Positions 6,739 to 16,447 are shown, counted from the stretch's first letter. The stretch: 64,000 bases of DNA from Pedobacter foliorum (GCF_013266735.1 NZ_JABSNU010000004.1:434001-498000); one strand, 5' to 3'. The notes: generated from the letters alone by a model not told the origin. Made by a program: numbers and translations.

Positions 6739-9700
6739 TTATTCAGCAATGTCATATTCCAGAACATCTTTGTGATCATATGGCTCCTCTAACATTTCAT
6801 CTATTGTTTTTCCTTTTTTGTTAAAGCCTAATTTATCTAATATGATATCGAAAATCAGGTAAACAACCGGTACAACAATCAATGTTAAAAACAGTGAACT
6901 TGTTAGACCACCAACAATAACCCATGCTAATCCATTTTTCCATTCAGCACCGGCACCACTTGCCAAGGCAATTGGTAACATACCAAAAATCATGGCGATG
7001 GTTGTCATTAGGATTGGACGTAAACGAGCATGGTTAGCTAGTACTAACGCCTCTATTGTAGATTTACCCTCCGCTTTCATGTGGTTGGTAAAGTCGACAA
7101 GTATAATCGCATTCTTGGCCACCAAACCCATTAGCATGATTAAACCTAATATGGTGAAAATACCGATAGAGTTGTTCGTTAAAGCAAGCGCTAGGAAGGC
7201 TCCGATTAATGCAAGAGGCAGAGAGAACATTACCACCAATGGGTAAACGAAACTATCATATAGGGCCACCATAATTAAGTAAACTAAAATAACTGAAGCT
7301 AGTAAAGCAATACCTAAAGTACCAAAACCTTCTGATTGATTTTCCTGATCTCCAGCCCATGAGTAGCTTACACCTATAGGCGCTTTTAGTTTTCCATCTT
7401 TTTGTAGTTGCTCCAGTTTTGTCTGAAATTCAGCGACAACAGTTCCCGTTGGTCTACCGATAGATTGCGCTTTAACAGATACAGAGGTTGATTTATTTAA
7501 ACGCTCTAGCTGACTTGGTCCGGAACCTTCGGTAATTGCAGCAAACTGTGATAGTTTAATTTGCTGCCCATCCTTGTTTATAAAAATAAGGTTACGAACA
7601 TCGTCAACATTTTTTCTGTTGAAATCCTGGAACTGGATGTTGATGTCATATTCATACTCACCTTTTCTGTATTTGCCATCCGTGTTACCGGCAAAAGCTG
7701 TTTGCATGGTTGAACCTACAGTTTGTAATGTTAACCCAAGAGCCGACATTTTATCACGGTCAACCTGAACATTGATTTCAGGAGTTCCTTTTTCTACGGA
7801 TAATTTAATCTCCGTTGCACCCGGAATAGAGGCAAGTACTTTTTGTGCACCTTCAGCATATTTTAATGCACTATCCAAGTCAGAACCCATTACCACTAAC
7901 TGTATTGGCGCATTTTCTGCAATACCCAAAATACTAATTGGAACAGTTTTAACTTTTGCACCTACTAATTCTTTAGCTAGAGCACGACTCATTTTAGTTG
8001 CGAAAACATCTGAGGAGACTCCTTTTCGCTTATCACGGTCAACTAGTTTTACGTTGATCTCCGACTTATAAGCTGTTGCTTGAGTTCCACCAAAATCTCC
8101 ACTGGCTTGACCAACAGTAGTAATTAACTGTGTAATTTCTGGTTGTTTATCTAAAAATGCTTCAGCACGTTGTGTGTAAAAGTTGGTTTGTTCTAAAGGT
8201 GCATCTTTCGGTAATTCAATTTGAACTAAGAACTCACCTTTATCTGATTTGGGGAAAAACTCCGATCCGATAAAACCGGCGCCAGCTAACCACATTGCGC
8301 CAACAAACAATATCACTACAGCTAAAATTGTGCGTCTTTTGTGGTTTAAAGACCACGTTAAGATATTTGTAACCCAGTGGGTGAATTTTTTTAATTGTTT
8401 TTCAAACCAAAGGATAAAGCGGCCGAAGACGTTTTTACCTTCGATGTGCTCTAATTTACCATATCTAGAGAAAAGTAGTGGTACAATGGTAAATGAAGCA
8501 AGCAATGAAAGCAATGTTGCAATAATTACCACAACACAGAACTGACGTAGGATGTTGGATACCAGACCTGTACTTACCGCAATAGGGAAGAACACAACCA
8601 CAATTACTAAGGTGATGGATACAACTGTAAAACCAATCTCTCTTGTAGCGTCAGAAGCGGCTCTTACTTTGTTTTTACCCATCTCCATGTGTCGCTGGAT
8701 ATTTTCCAGAACCACAATTGCATCATCCACAAGAATACCTACCACGAGTGATAAGCCTAGCAGGGACATCAGGTTTAAGGTAAAACCAAATAAACTGATA
8801 CCAATAAACGTTGCAATTAGTGATGCAGGTATCGATACCATTACGATTAATGCATTACGTAAACTGTGTAAGAAGAATAGCATTACAAATGCTACCAGCA
8901 CAACTGCCAGAATTAAATCGTGAATAACGGCATCAGCAGATTCTAATGTAAAAATAGAGCTATCATTAACAATTTTAATGTCTAGTTTGCTTGCTGCATA
9001 TTCTACTTTAAGTTTCTCTATAACCTTGTGTACACCTTTACTTACTTCAACCGCATTTGCATCACTTTGTTTAATGATTTGAATAGCAATGGCACCTTTT
9101 CTGTCAATACGAGCTAATTTTTCAGTCTCTTTCTTAGAATCCTGTACATCGGCAACATCTCCTAAACGGATTTGAGCACCATCTTTGGATGTTTTTAGAA
9201 CCAGGTTTCTTAATTCTTCCAGATTTCTGTATTTACCGGATAAACGAATTAAAACATCTTGATTTTCTGTTTTAACACTTCCAGTAGGGAAATCTAAATT
9301 TGAGCTTAAAATCATTTGTTGTACCTCAGGTACTGAAAGATTGTAGCCTTGTAATTTATTCGGGTCTAAAGAAACTTGAATCTCTCTTTCTGAACCACCA
9401 ATTAGGTTAACCTGAGCGATCCCGCTTACCCTTGAAATAACCGGGGCAATTCTTTGGTCAATTAGATCGTAAAAACTCACATCATCCATGTTTGCAGAAG
9501 CAGACATAGTGATAACCGGTAAATCATCTAAAGAGAATTTACTTAATGATGGTGTTTTTACATCTTCAGGTAGTTCTGAAAGGATGGCGTTTACCTTACG
9601 TTGAGCATCATTTAATGAAATATCAATGTTGGCTGCGTCAGTTAAAGTAATCGTAACGGTTGATAAACTCTCAAATGAAACGGCGTTTATTTTTTTGATA

Positions 9701-9927
9701 TTCTCCATTGATGATACCGCATCTTCAATTTTCTTAGTTACGGTATTTTCAACCTCAGCCGGCGAAGCGCCAGGGTAAATTGTTGATATAGATACAACGT
9801 TGTTTGAGAATTTTGGTAATAACTCATAACCCAACGAAAAGTAACTTAATAGCCCTAATAGCGTAAGTGCAGTAAATACTACAATTACCAGGGAGGGCCT
9901 TTTTATCGATATGTCTGTTATTTTCAT
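6739..9927 (-). CDS. HAE1-type RND efflux pump, inner membrane permease
   Basis: A 1062-residue proton-driven RND transporter, the length usual for AcrB/MexB-type pumps. The N-terminus has the first transmembrane helix (about 13-32) preceded by the typical MKITDISIKRPSL. Two large periplasmic loops and 12 predicted helices are visible. VDDAIVVLEN near residue 397-405 contains the adjacent Asp pair of the proton relay in TM4, and the second half carries the matching GLVAKNAIILVDF motif of TM10. The gene is the last of the operon TetR-TolC-MFP-RND (61 bp after the adaptor gene) and encodes the transporter of the tripartite pump. The substrate cannot be read from the sequence; drugs, bile-like amphiphiles or solvents are typical. 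A hairpin and repeat follow. Confidence 0.93.
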   Translation of the reverse strand: MKITDISIKRPSLVIVVFTALTLLGLLSYFSLGYELLPKFSNNVVSISTIYPGASPAEVENTVTKKIEDAVSSMENIKKINAVSFESLSTVTITLTDAANIDISLNDAQRKVNAILSELPEDVKTPSLSKFSLDDLPVITMSASANMDDVSFYDLIDQRIAPVISRVSGIAQVNLIGGSEREIQVSLDPNKLQGYNLSVPEVQQMILSSNLDFPTGSVKTENQDVLIRLSGKYRNLEELRNLVLKTSKDGAQIRLGDVADVQDSKKETEKLARIDRKGAIAIQIIKQSDANAVEVSKGVHKVIEKLKVEYAASKLDIKIVNDSSIFTLESADAVIHDLILAVVLVAFVMLFFLHSLRNALIVMVSIPASLIATFIGISLFGFTLNLMSLLGLSLVVGILVDDAIVVLENIQRHMEMGKNKVRAASDATREIGFTVVSITLVIVVVFFPIAVSTGLVSNILRQFCVVVIIATLLSLLASFTIVPLLFSRYGKLEHIEGKNVFGRFILWFEKQLKKFTHWVTNILTWSLNHKRRTILAVVILFVGAMWLAGAGFIGSEFFPKSDKGEFLVQIELPKDAPLEQTNFYTQRAEAFLDKQPEITQLITTVGQASGDFGGTQATAYKSEINVKLVDRDKRKGVSSDVFATKMSRALAKELVGAKVKTVPISILGIAENAPIQLVVMGSDLDSALKYAEGAQKVLASIPGATEIKLSVEKGTPEINVQVDRDKMSALGLTLQTVGSTMQTAFAGNTDGKYRKGEYEYDINIQFQDFNRKNVDDVRNLIFINKDGQQIKLSQFAAITEGSGPSQLERLNKSTSVSVKAQSIGRPTGTVVAEFQTKLEQLQKDGKLKAPIGVSYSWAGDQENQSEGFGTLGIALLASVILVYLIMVALYDSFVYPLVVMFSLPLALIGAFLALALTNNSIGIFTILGLIMLMGLVAKNAIILVDFTNHMKAEGKSTIEALVLANHARLRPILMTTIAMIFGMLPIALASGAGAEWKNGLAWVIVGGLTSSLFLTLIVVPVVYLIFDIILDKLGFNKKGKTIDEMLEEPYDHKDVLEYDIAE

Positions 9928-9988
9928 TTTCTTTTTTTATTGCGTGTTGCGATTGGCATATCGCGATCATTCACTGCCAGAAACTAAC

Positions 9989-11056
9989 TTATTTTACGAT
10001 ACTAACAGGAGTGCCATCTGTTAAGTTAATCTGTCCGCTTGTAATTACAGTTTCTCCTTCGTTTAATCCTTCAAGAATTTCAACAGAATCACCTAAAATA
10101 CGGCCAGCAACTACTTTACGAATTTTAGACGTGTTATTTGCTTTATCTAATATAAATATCTGGTTGCTGCTTACACTTCCAACAAAAGCGGTACGTGGAA
10201 TCAAGATACTAGGTGCTTGCTTAGGGAAGTTAAATACTGCAGTTCCGTACATGCCAGCTTTTAAGCTTTTTGCGGTATTGTTATCAACTTCAATGTCAAC
10301 CGGGAAGTTTAACGTTGGATCTGCCTTTGCTGCAATGAAGGTAACTTTACCATTGAATTTTTCTGTTGGAAAAACAGAAGACTTGATATCAATTTTATCA
10401 CCTAATTTTAGGTTTGCAACTTGCGATTCATTAACGTTTACTCTTAGTTTTAATTTCGAAACATCAACAATTTCAAATAAATCAGTTCCCTGTGTGTTTA
10501 CAAATGCACCAACTTCAATTAGTTTTTTATTGATGATACCATTAATTGGAGATTTAATATTTGCATCACTTACTTTACGTTGTGAAGCCTGAAGACGTAA
10601 TTTTGCATTTTGAGTTGTTAATTTAGCCTGATCCAATTGCTGTTGGGTTACACCACCAGTTTGAAAAGAACTTTGGTATCTGGCCTCATCACGTAATGCA
10701 TTTTGATAGTTTGCTTCTGCAGTCTCTTTGTCAGTATTGATGATTTCAGCATCAACGCGAGCTAAAACTTGTCCAGTACTTACGCGATCACCTTCATCTA
10801 CAAAAATTTTGCTTATCCTTCCAGCGTTTTCTGATTTAAGGATCAATTCCTGTTTAGGAACAAAGTTTCCATTGGCAACAAAATCCAAATCAACAACTTT
10901 CTTTTCTACAGTTGCAATTCGAACAGCGACAGCACCGCCGCCTTCAGCAATGAAAGCAGTTTTTGCCTCGTTTTTCTTTTTATTGTTGCTTAAAACATAA
11001 GCGATTGCGCCTAGGGCAACAACGATTGCGACAATTATAATAATTACTCTTTTCAT
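9989..11056 (-). CDS. RND efflux periplasmic adaptor (membrane fusion protein)
   Basis: 355 residues. The N-terminal signal anchor (about 4-22, VIIIIVAIVVALGAIAYVL) lacks a lipobox Cys, so it is probably anchored by the helix. Downstream are the split biotinyl-lipoyl domain (ILKSENAGRISKIFVDEGD and the second half SPINGIINKKLIEVGAF), a coiled-coil hairpin between them (about 110-160, rich in Gln/Ala/Lys), and the beta-barrel and membrane-proximal domains. It links the RND pump to the TolC-type channel. It begins 2 bp from the end of the TolC gene in the same operon. A long antisense ORF over it is a shadow. Confidence 0.9.
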   Translation of the reverse strand: MKRVIIIIVAIVVALGAIAYVLSNNKKKNEAKTAFIAEGGGAVAVRIATVEKKVVDLDFVANGNFVPKQELILKSENAGRISKIFVDEGDRVSTGQVLARVDAEIINTDKETAEANYQNALRDEARYQSSFQTGGVTQQQLDQAKLTTQNAKLRLQASQRKVSDANIKSPINGIINKKLIEVGAFVNTQGTDLFEIVDVSKLKLRVNVNESQVANLKLGDKIDIKSSVFPTEKFNGKVTFIAAKADPTLNFPVDIEVDNNTAKSLKAGMYGTAVFNFPKQAPSILIPRTAFVGSVSSNQIFILDKANNTSKIRKVVAGRILGDSVEILEGLNEGETVITSGQINLTDGTPVSIVK

Positions 11057-11058
11057 TT

Positions 11059-12402
11059 CTATTTTGCTAGCGATTTAATATTTCCGTTCGATTTGATTAA
11101 TTGTATTTCGGCTATTTTGTAATTTAATAAAGCCTGTATATAGCTGTTTTGAGCTTCTGTAAGTGAGTTTTCTGTATCCAGTAAATCAGTTAAGTTAGCT
11201 AAGCCATTGTTGTAATTGTTTTGCGTGCTTTTGTAAATCTCATTTGCCAGTTCTGCATTTTTCTTTTGTGCATTAATGGTGCTTATATTATCGCGCAACT
11301 GAAGTTTAGCATTCTCGTAAGCAAGGTTTAATGAATTGGTTGATTCTTTTCTGTCCTCTTTTGCTTTTTTAATATCTACATCAGCCTGACGCACTTTGGA
11401 ACGAGTTGAGAAACCATTAAAAATTGGTATTTTTAAGGTTAAGCCAATAGCAGATGCATCAAAACCAATTGCTTTTCTATTTGTGGTCAGGAAATCGAAG
11501 TTATTAGCCTGACTAGAATAGGTATAGTTTCCTGTTAAAGATAAGTTGGGATAATATTCTGCTACATAAGCTTTACGTTGTAGCGATAAAAGTTTGTCCT
11601 TAATGTCCAAAAGTTTAATTTCTGTTCTATTGTCAAAATTAAGTGAATCTGAAAGTGCAGGTAACTGCGTTACTTCTGTAAGTTCAGTTCTAGGTAAGGT
11701 AATGTTGGTGCTTACCGGCATACCCATTGAATATTTTAACATATTTTCCAATTGGGTAATGGCATTTAAAATTTGGGAGCGTTGTGTTTCCAAATTGGTA
11801 AGGTTAACTTTAATACGATCAACATCAATCTTTTTAGCCAACCCATTTTTGTACTGATTAGAAATGATTGTTTCAATAACCTTTACATTTTTAATGTTAG
11901 TATCGATTACATTCATCTGTTGTCTGTTTACCAACACCTGATAATAATTGCCGGCAACAACCTCTATTAGTTGCTCTTCCGTATATTGTGCGGTAAGGCT
12001 ATAATACTCTTCACTAGATCTTGCAGCTTGTAAGCCTGTAAAAACTTGCTGGTTGAATAGTTGTTGAGAAAGTTGAACTCCAGCAGATGAGTTCCATTTT
12101 TGGCCAAATTTAAGGGTCTGTAGTTGTCCTCCAAAATCAACAACCTGTTGCCCGATAATAGGGTTGTAAGTTAAACCGGCAGTACCTGTAATTTGTGGTA
12201 AAGCCTGAGCCCTGATTTCCTCGGTTTTAAATTTACCTCCGTCTATATCAAGCTTTGCTCTGCGCATATTTGCGCTATTTTCAATGGCGTAATTTAGCGC
12301 GTCTTTTAAGCTTAGCGTTTGCTGTGCGCTAACCGTATTTGATAATATCAAGCCCAGCAATAAGAGCGGTATTGTTTTTATCTGTTTAATAATTGTGTTC
12401 AT
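11059..12402 (-). CDS. TolC family outer membrane efflux channel
   Basis: 447 residues with a signal peptide ending VSAQ (about residue 26). Two homologous halves of the OEP fold are visible, each with a long alpha-helical hairpin; the Asn/Gln/Leu/Ala-rich repeats include LKDALNYAIENSANMRRAKLD at the start and YKSTQNNYNNGLANLTDLLDTENSL near the end, both classical TolC-family signatures. It supplies the outer membrane duct of the tripartite pump. It lies between the TetR gene (21 bp upstream) and the adaptor (2 bp downstream). Confidence 0.92.
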   Translation of the reverse strand: MNTIIKQIKTIPLLLLGLILSNTVSAQQTLSLKDALNYAIENSANMRRAKLDIDGGKFKTEEIRAQALPQITGTAGLTYNPIIGQQVVDFGGQLQTLKFGQKWNSSAGVQLSQQLFNQQVFTGLQAARSSEEYYSLTAQYTEEQLIEVVAGNYYQVLVNRQQMNVIDTNIKNVKVIETIISNQYKNGLAKKIDVDRIKVNLTNLETQRSQILNAITQLENMLKYSMGMPVSTNITLPRTELTEVTQLPALSDSLNFDNRTEIKLLDIKDKLLSLQRKAYVAEYYPNLSLTGNYTYSSQANNFDFLTTNRKAIGFDASAIGLTLKIPIFNGFSTRSKVRQADVDIKKAKEDRKESTNSLNLAYENAKLQLRDNISTINAQKKNAELANEIYKSTQNNYNNGLANLTDLLDTENSLTEAQNSYIQALLNYKIAEIQLIKSNGNIKSLAK

Positions 12403-12423
12403 ATGATATAATTAGTAGTCTGT

Positions 12424-13029
12424 TTATTTTAATCCTTTAAGGAATATGTTAGAGAGGCTTAATTGTTTCTCTAGCATAATCTTCAGTTCTTTTTTACTTG
12501 GAAATAGCTCTTTGTTGCCATGTAAAATACAGAGAGAGGTTATTCCTGCTAAGCTCTCAAGGTATAATTCTGCTATTTTATTCGCATCAGCCTGTGCCAG
12601 TTCGCCTTTCTCCATCGCTGTCCTAAAAATGTCTGCATGGAAATTTTCATTCTTCAATTTCATTTTCATGAAATGTTCCCTTAGTTCATCAGAATTTAAT
12701 GAAGAATCAGGACTGCCTCCTGATAAATGAAGCATGTAGTATTTTTGAAAGAAACGATGTTTAATCTCTGTAAATCCAGTTAGACGCTCTTGAATAGGCA
12801 TATCGATTGACATATCTTTTCCGATAGCTTCAAAATAATCTGAGAATATCTTGTCGATAACTCCGAATACCAGGCTGTTCTTGTCCGGGAAATAATAGTA
12901 TAAGGAAGGTTTTGACACTGACAGATCATCAGCAATCTCATTCATCGTGGTCTTATTAATCCCATAGTGAATAAAACGTTTAATAGCTCCCTCAATTATA
13001 GCGTCCCTTTTTTTATCAATCTCTACCAT
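12424..13029 (-). CDS. TetR family regulator of the efflux operon
   Basis: 201 residues. The N-terminal TetR helix-turn-helix is clear: AIIEGAIKRFIHYGINKTTM, then EIADDLSVSKPSLYYYFPDK (about 10-56). The rest is the all-helical ligand/dimerisation domain, which is variable. It is the first gene of the pump operon (21 bp before the TolC gene), so it is probably an autoregulating repressor that is released by pump substrates. The neighbouring TetR at 13225 is a close paralogue in its DNA-binding half. The intergenic region contains an inverted repeat (13043-13073) that could be an operator. Confidence 0.9.
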   Translation of the reverse strand: MVEIDKKRDAIIEGAIKRFIHYGINKTTMNEIADDLSVSKPSLYYYFPDKNSLVFGVIDKIFSDYFEAIGKDMSIDMPIQERLTGFTEIKHRFFQKYYMLHLSGGSPDSSLNSDELREHFMKMKLKNENFHADIFRTAMEKGELAQADANKIAELYLESLAGITSLCILHGNKELFPSKKELKIMLEKQLSLSNIFLKGLK

Positions 13030-13042
13030 TTTACTTTTTTAC

Positions 13043-13073
13043 TTTTTGACTTTTTTGTTTCAACAGTCAAAAA
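13043..13073. promoter_or_regulatory. Inverted repeat upstream of the efflux operon, possible TetR operator
   Basis: TTTTTGAC at 13043-13050 and its complement GTCAAAAA at 13066-13073 are separated by 15 nt, 14 bp upstream of the TetR start. Position and symmetry fit a repressor-binding site, but the spacer is long for one TetR dimer. Inference only. Confidence 0.35.
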
Positions 13074-13224
13074 TACTGCCATATTTTTACTTGAAGAATT
13101 TTAGTGTTAAAATCCTTTTAAACTGACAAATTGATGACAAAAAGCGATGTAGGAGAGAAGAATGTTGTGTCTGACAGACTCTTACGTGTCTGCTATTTGT
13201 GACGCAAGGACATGCTCTTAAGGG

Positions 13225-13830
13225 TTACTTAGCCCTTAAACCTGACAGGAATATCTCCGCAAGAGTTTTCTCTTTTATGAAAATTTGTTTGAATTGCTCT
13301 TTTCCAGGAAACATAATTTTGTCTCTGCTGAGAATATTGAAGTGGATGCCTGACAGTGCATCAATGAATATATCTGTAGCTAATTTGGGGTCTTCGATAA
13401 CCAGTTCGCCGCTTGCAATTCCTCTATTGAAAAGGGAGCCGATGATAATTGCTTCGAAGGTTCTTGCTCTTTGGAACTTTTCATAAAGTCCTTCTGGTAA
13501 TTCAGTACTGATTACCTGATTCGATTCGAATAAATTGTAGTATTTCTGAATATAGCCCTGGCGCTTTTGAAGTAATTTGAGTACTCCTTCAGTTGCAGTT
13601 GTGGTTTTGTCAATTGACTTAACCAGATCTCTGCTCATTATTTGCATCAGATGCTCGATGGCGCTTACATACAGGCTTAGTTTATCAGGAAAATAGTAAT
13701 AAAGAAGTGCTTTTGAAAAGGAAATATCTTTGGCGATTTCTGTCATTGTGGTCTTTGATAATCCATAATGAGCAAACCGTTTTAATGCAGCTTCAATGAT
13801 TAAAACTCTTTTCTTGTCCTGATTTTCCAT
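13225..13830 (-). CDS. TetR family regulator, paralogue of the adjacent one
   Basis: 201 residues from ATG at 13830 (MENQDKKRV); a longer reading from 13917 adds 29 residues without family similarity and is not used. The DNA-binding region (VLIIEAALKRFAHYGLSKTT, EIAKDISFSKALLYYYFPDK) aligns almost residue by residue with that of the neighbour at 12424, and the two proteins have the same length, which suggests a tandem duplication followed by divergence of the ligand domain. It is 195 bp upstream of the efflux operon on the same strand and divergent from murB. It may sense another signal for the same pump, or regulate itself. Confidence 0.88.
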   Translation of the reverse strand: MENQDKKRVLIIEAALKRFAHYGLSKTTMTEIAKDISFSKALLYYYFPDKLSLYVSAIEHLMQIMSRDLVKSIDKTTTATEGVLKLLQKRQGYIQKYYNLFESNQVISTELPEGLYEKFQRARTFEAIIIGSLFNRGIASGELVIEDPKLATDIFIDALSGIHFNILSRDKIMFPGKEQFKQIFIKEKTLAEIFLSGLRAK

Positions 13831-13977
13831 ACAAATATTACTGTTCTCCCTTACTGTTCTTGAAGTTACCCTAATTCCCTGCACATGTATTATGTTAGTG
13901 CAGAGGCAAAATTTCATGAAAAATAGTCAAAATTTTTAAATATTGATTTTAACATGTTTATTACAGGGCTTATCAAT

Positions 13978-13985
13978 TACATTTG
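13978..13985 (+). promoter_or_regulatory. Putative -7 element of murB promoter (TACATTTG)
   Basis: TACATTTG matches TAnnTTTG and lies 29 bp before the murB ATG. A TTTA at about the -33 distance is a weak partner. Confidence 0.45.
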
Positions 13986-14014
13986 TAGCGCTTAATTAAT
14001 TTGTTGAAACCTCT

Positions 14015-15031
14015 ATGTTGGACGTGCAAAAGAATAAATCATTAAAACCTTACAATACATTTAGTATCGATGTAGATGCAGACTATTTTGTTGAAATTCT
14101 GTCGGAACAAGATCTTAAAGACGTGCTAGGCTCTGATCTTATTAAACAGCAGAATTTATTGGTTTTAGGGGGAGGAAGTAATGTTTTATTTACAAAGGAC
14201 TTCGTCGGGTTGGTAGTTAAAGTTAGTATCCCCGGGATTTCTAATGTTGTAGAAGGAGATGAGGTTATAGTAACAGCAGGGGCGGGGGTAATTTGGAATG
14301 ACCTTGTAAAGTATTGTGTTCAAAATGGTTTTGCGGGTATTGAGAATCTTAGTCTTATTCCTGGAACGGTTGGTGCATCGCCGATACAAAACATAGGAGC
14401 TTATGGAGTAGAGCTAAAAGATGTTTTTAAATCTTGTACTGCATACGAAATAGCTACATCCGAAAAAAGGGTATTCAATTTTGAGGATTGCCATTTTGGA
14501 TATAGGGATAGTGTTTTTAAGAATGAACTTAAGGGGCAATACATCATTACCTCGGTGAGTTTTAAGTTAAGTACGTCAGCTAAAATTAATACCCAGTATG
14601 GTGCGATACAAGATGAGCTAAAGAATAAGGGTATTGATGCGCCGACTATTGAAGATGTTTCTAATGTTGTTTCTGAAATCAGGGTTGCTAAACTGCCGGA
14701 TCCTTCAACAATTGGGAATGCCGGGAGCTTTTTTAAGAATCCAGTTATCACAAAAGATGAGTTCGAAACGGTAAAATTAGCGCATCCAAATGTGGTTAAT
14801 TATCCAGCCCCGGATAATAAAATTAAACTTGCAGCAGGTTGGTTAATAGAACAATGCGGATTTAAAGGGGTGGTTGCGGGGCATACCGGAACATGGAAGA
14901 ATCAGGCCTTGGTTTTGGTGAATCATGGAGGTGCAACTGGTGCCGAAGTGTATAGTTTTTCAGAACAGATTATAAATGATGTGGATGCCAAGTTTGGCGT
15001 TAAATTAGAAAGAGAAGTAAATATTCTGTGA
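14015..15031 (+). CDS. murB: UDP-N-acetylenolpyruvoylglucosamine reductase
   Basis: Catalyses the NADPH-dependent reduction of enolpyruvyl-UDP-GlcNAc to UDP-MurNAc in peptidoglycan synthesis (cytoplasm, FAD enzyme). 338 residues, the length of type I (E. coli-like) MurB. FAD-binding motifs are GGGSNVLF (52-59) and IPGTVGASPIQNIGAYG (115-131). FGYRDSVFK (161-169) holds the active-site Arg and the type I substrate loop. Ser238 in NAGSFFKNP is the catalytic proton donor, and a C-terminal Glu in the EVYSFSEQI region completes the set. Start at 14015 places a -7 box 29 bp upstream. The ECF sigma gene follows after 169 bp. Confidence 0.95.
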   Translation: MLDVQKNKSLKPYNTFSIDVDADYFVEILSEQDLKDVLGSDLIKQQNLLVLGGGSNVLFTKDFVGLVVKVSIPGISNVVEGDEVIVTAGAGVIWNDLVKYCVQNGFAGIENLSLIPGTVGASPIQNIGAYGVELKDVFKSCTAYEIATSEKRVFNFEDCHFGYRDSVFKNELKGQYIITSVSFKLSTSAKINTQYGAIQDELKNKGIDAPTIEDVSNVVSEIRVAKLPDPSTIGNAGSFFKNPVITKDEFETVKLAHPNVVNYPAPDNKIKLAAGWLIEQCGFKGVVAGHTGTWKNQALVLVNHGGATGAEVYSFSEQIINDVDAKFGVKLEREVNIL

Positions 15032-15200
15032 CATCGATCTCTTCGATACCGTAGGCATCGAAAAATAACTTCATAACATTGGAGTCCATTTTTTGGTACA
15101 CAAGTTGTATATGTTTTTGAGTGTAATATTAAACAAACTAGTGAGCGCCACTCATAAAACTGTGTTTGTTTGCTTTTTTAACCTCAAAACTTAAAACATT

Positions 15201-15731
15201 ATGACAAAAAATGAATTCAACCTCAAATTAAACGACCACTCGGTTTCTTTACAGTCATTCGCTTTAAATTTTACAAAAGACATTGAAGATGCAAACGACT
15301 TAGTACAGGATACTATGTTGAAGGCTGTAACCTATTACAGTAAGTTTAAAGAAGGAACAAATCTTAAAGGATGGTTGTTTACCATAATGAAAAATACCTT
15401 CATTAATAATTACCGCCGCTTAGTAAAAACAAATGCATTAATTACTAAATCGGATGATATATCTTCTGCAAATCTTCATTATAGTGCATCAAAAAATACA
15501 AGCGATAGTAAGTTTGTTATAGGTGATATTAATAAGGCTTTGGCTACTTTGCAACCAGAGTATCATGTTCCGTTTGTTAAGTATTTTGAGGGTTATAAAT
15601 ACCATGAAATTGCTGAAATGCTTGATATTCCAATTGGAACAGTTAAAACAAGGATACACGTTGCGCGTCAGATACTAAAGAAATATTTAAAAACATACTC
15701 TAAGGATGTTCTGGGAGCGGAGATCGTTTAA
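15201..15731 (+). CDS. ECF-type RNA polymerase sigma factor
   Basis: 176 residues. Region 2 is seen in DIEDANDLVQDTMLKAVTYY and GTNLKGWLFTIMKNTFINNY, and region 4 in LDIPIGTVKTRIHVARQILK with the helix-turn-helix that reads the -35 element. There is no adjacent anti-sigma gene; murB is upstream and an oppositely oriented SRPBCC gene is downstream. Single sigma factors of this type next to housekeeping genes are common in Bacteroidota. A strong terminator follows. The regulon cannot be told from sequence. Confidence 0.88.
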   Translation: MTKNEFNLKLNDHSVSLQSFALNFTKDIEDANDLVQDTMLKAVTYYSKFKEGTNLKGWLFTIMKNTFINNYRRLVKTNALITKSDDISSANLHYSASKNTSDSKFVIGDINKALATLQPEYHVPFVKYFEGYKYHEIAEMLDIPIGTVKTRIHVARQILKKYLKTYSKDVLGAEIV

Positions 15732-15745
15732 AAGAACTACCTCAT

Positions 15746-15775
15746 AAAAAGGCGCCTATATATGGCGCCTTTTTT
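15746..15775. terminator. Terminator after the ECF sigma gene
   Basis: AAAAAGGCGCC, a 7-nt TATATAT loop, then GGCGCCTTTTTT. A GC-rich stem with A/T tails can terminate transcription from both the sigma gene and the convergent SRPBCC gene. Confidence 0.8.
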
Positions 15776-15788
15776 ATGGAGTTTTAAT

Positions 15789-16319
15789 TTACTTTTCTAT
15801 AAAAGCTTTTAAGTTTGCTAATCCCTTTTCATAATCTTTTCCAATCATGGAATCATAAGCTAACGACATCCATCTCGAGAAAATGGAAGTATTTTCACCT
15901 CTAAAGTCCCATGTTACTTTAGTGCCCCCATTAGCTGTTGACTCAAAATAAAATGATGTAGTTGCAATACTTTCAAAAGGCTCAATGAATTCCAGTTTTT
16001 CATCGATTTGTTTATTTGGGTTAAGCTTTTCAATGGTGATACTTCCTGTTCCAACTTCTTTTCCTATCCAGCTAAATTTAGAACCAACAGAAACGCCATC
16101 TCCGGTTACGGTGTGTTTGGCTGCTTTGTCCATTTGCATCCACGGATTCCATAAGCCGAAATCATTAAAGTTTAATGTTTTTTGGTAGGTAATGCTGTCA
16201 GGTTTGTTAATTTCAATAGATCGGCTTACGCTATAGGTTTTAGGTAAAAAGAATCCAATGATAAAGAAGAGGGCGATTATTACTACGATAATACCCGCTA
16301 ATACTTTAAGTACTTTCAT
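15789..16319 (-). CDS. SRPBCC (START-like) family protein with N-terminal membrane helix
   Basis: 176 residues. An N-terminal hydrophobic segment (about 4-28, VLAGIIVVIIALFFIIGFF) is a membrane anchor. The rest is an SRPBCC/polyketide-cyclase-type ligand-binding fold: the conserved SRSIEINKP start, LWNPWM and a C-terminal helix MSLAYDSMIGKDYEKGLANLK. Such proteins bind hydrophobic molecules, but the ligand is unknown. Convergent with the sigma gene across the terminator at 15746. Confidence 0.78.
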   Translation of the reverse strand: MKVLKVLAGIIVVIIALFFIIGFFLPKTYSVSRSIEINKPDSITYQKTLNFNDFGLWNPWMQMDKAAKHTVTGDGVSVGSKFSWIGKEVGTGSITIEKLNPNKQIDEKLEFIEPFESIATTSFYFESTANGGTKVTWDFRGENTSIFSRWMSLAYDSMIGKDYEKGLANLKAFIEK

Positions 16320-16447
16320 TTTTATTTGTTTTGGTTACTTAAAATTAACTTAAAAAGTTTTACCTCACAAGCAAAATATATAGATGGGAGATAAGGTTGT
16401 TTAACTCGGTCAAAATCATATTTTTGAGGCTGAATTTATACCTGTAC

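Noticed and set aside
8552..8923. 123-codon plus-strand open frame opposite the RND pump gene
   Set aside because: Antisense to conserved RND transmembrane sequence, Thr/Ser/Ile-rich and without signal or domain.
10011..10592. 193-codon plus-strand open frame opposite the RND adaptor gene
   Set aside because: It is fully antisense to a confident MFP gene and has low-complexity Ser/Thr/Leu composition with no domain. A shadow frame.
13831..13917. 29-residue N-terminal extension of the second TetR
   Set aside because: Not similar to TetR N-termini; the neighbouring paralogue starts at the equivalent of residue 30.
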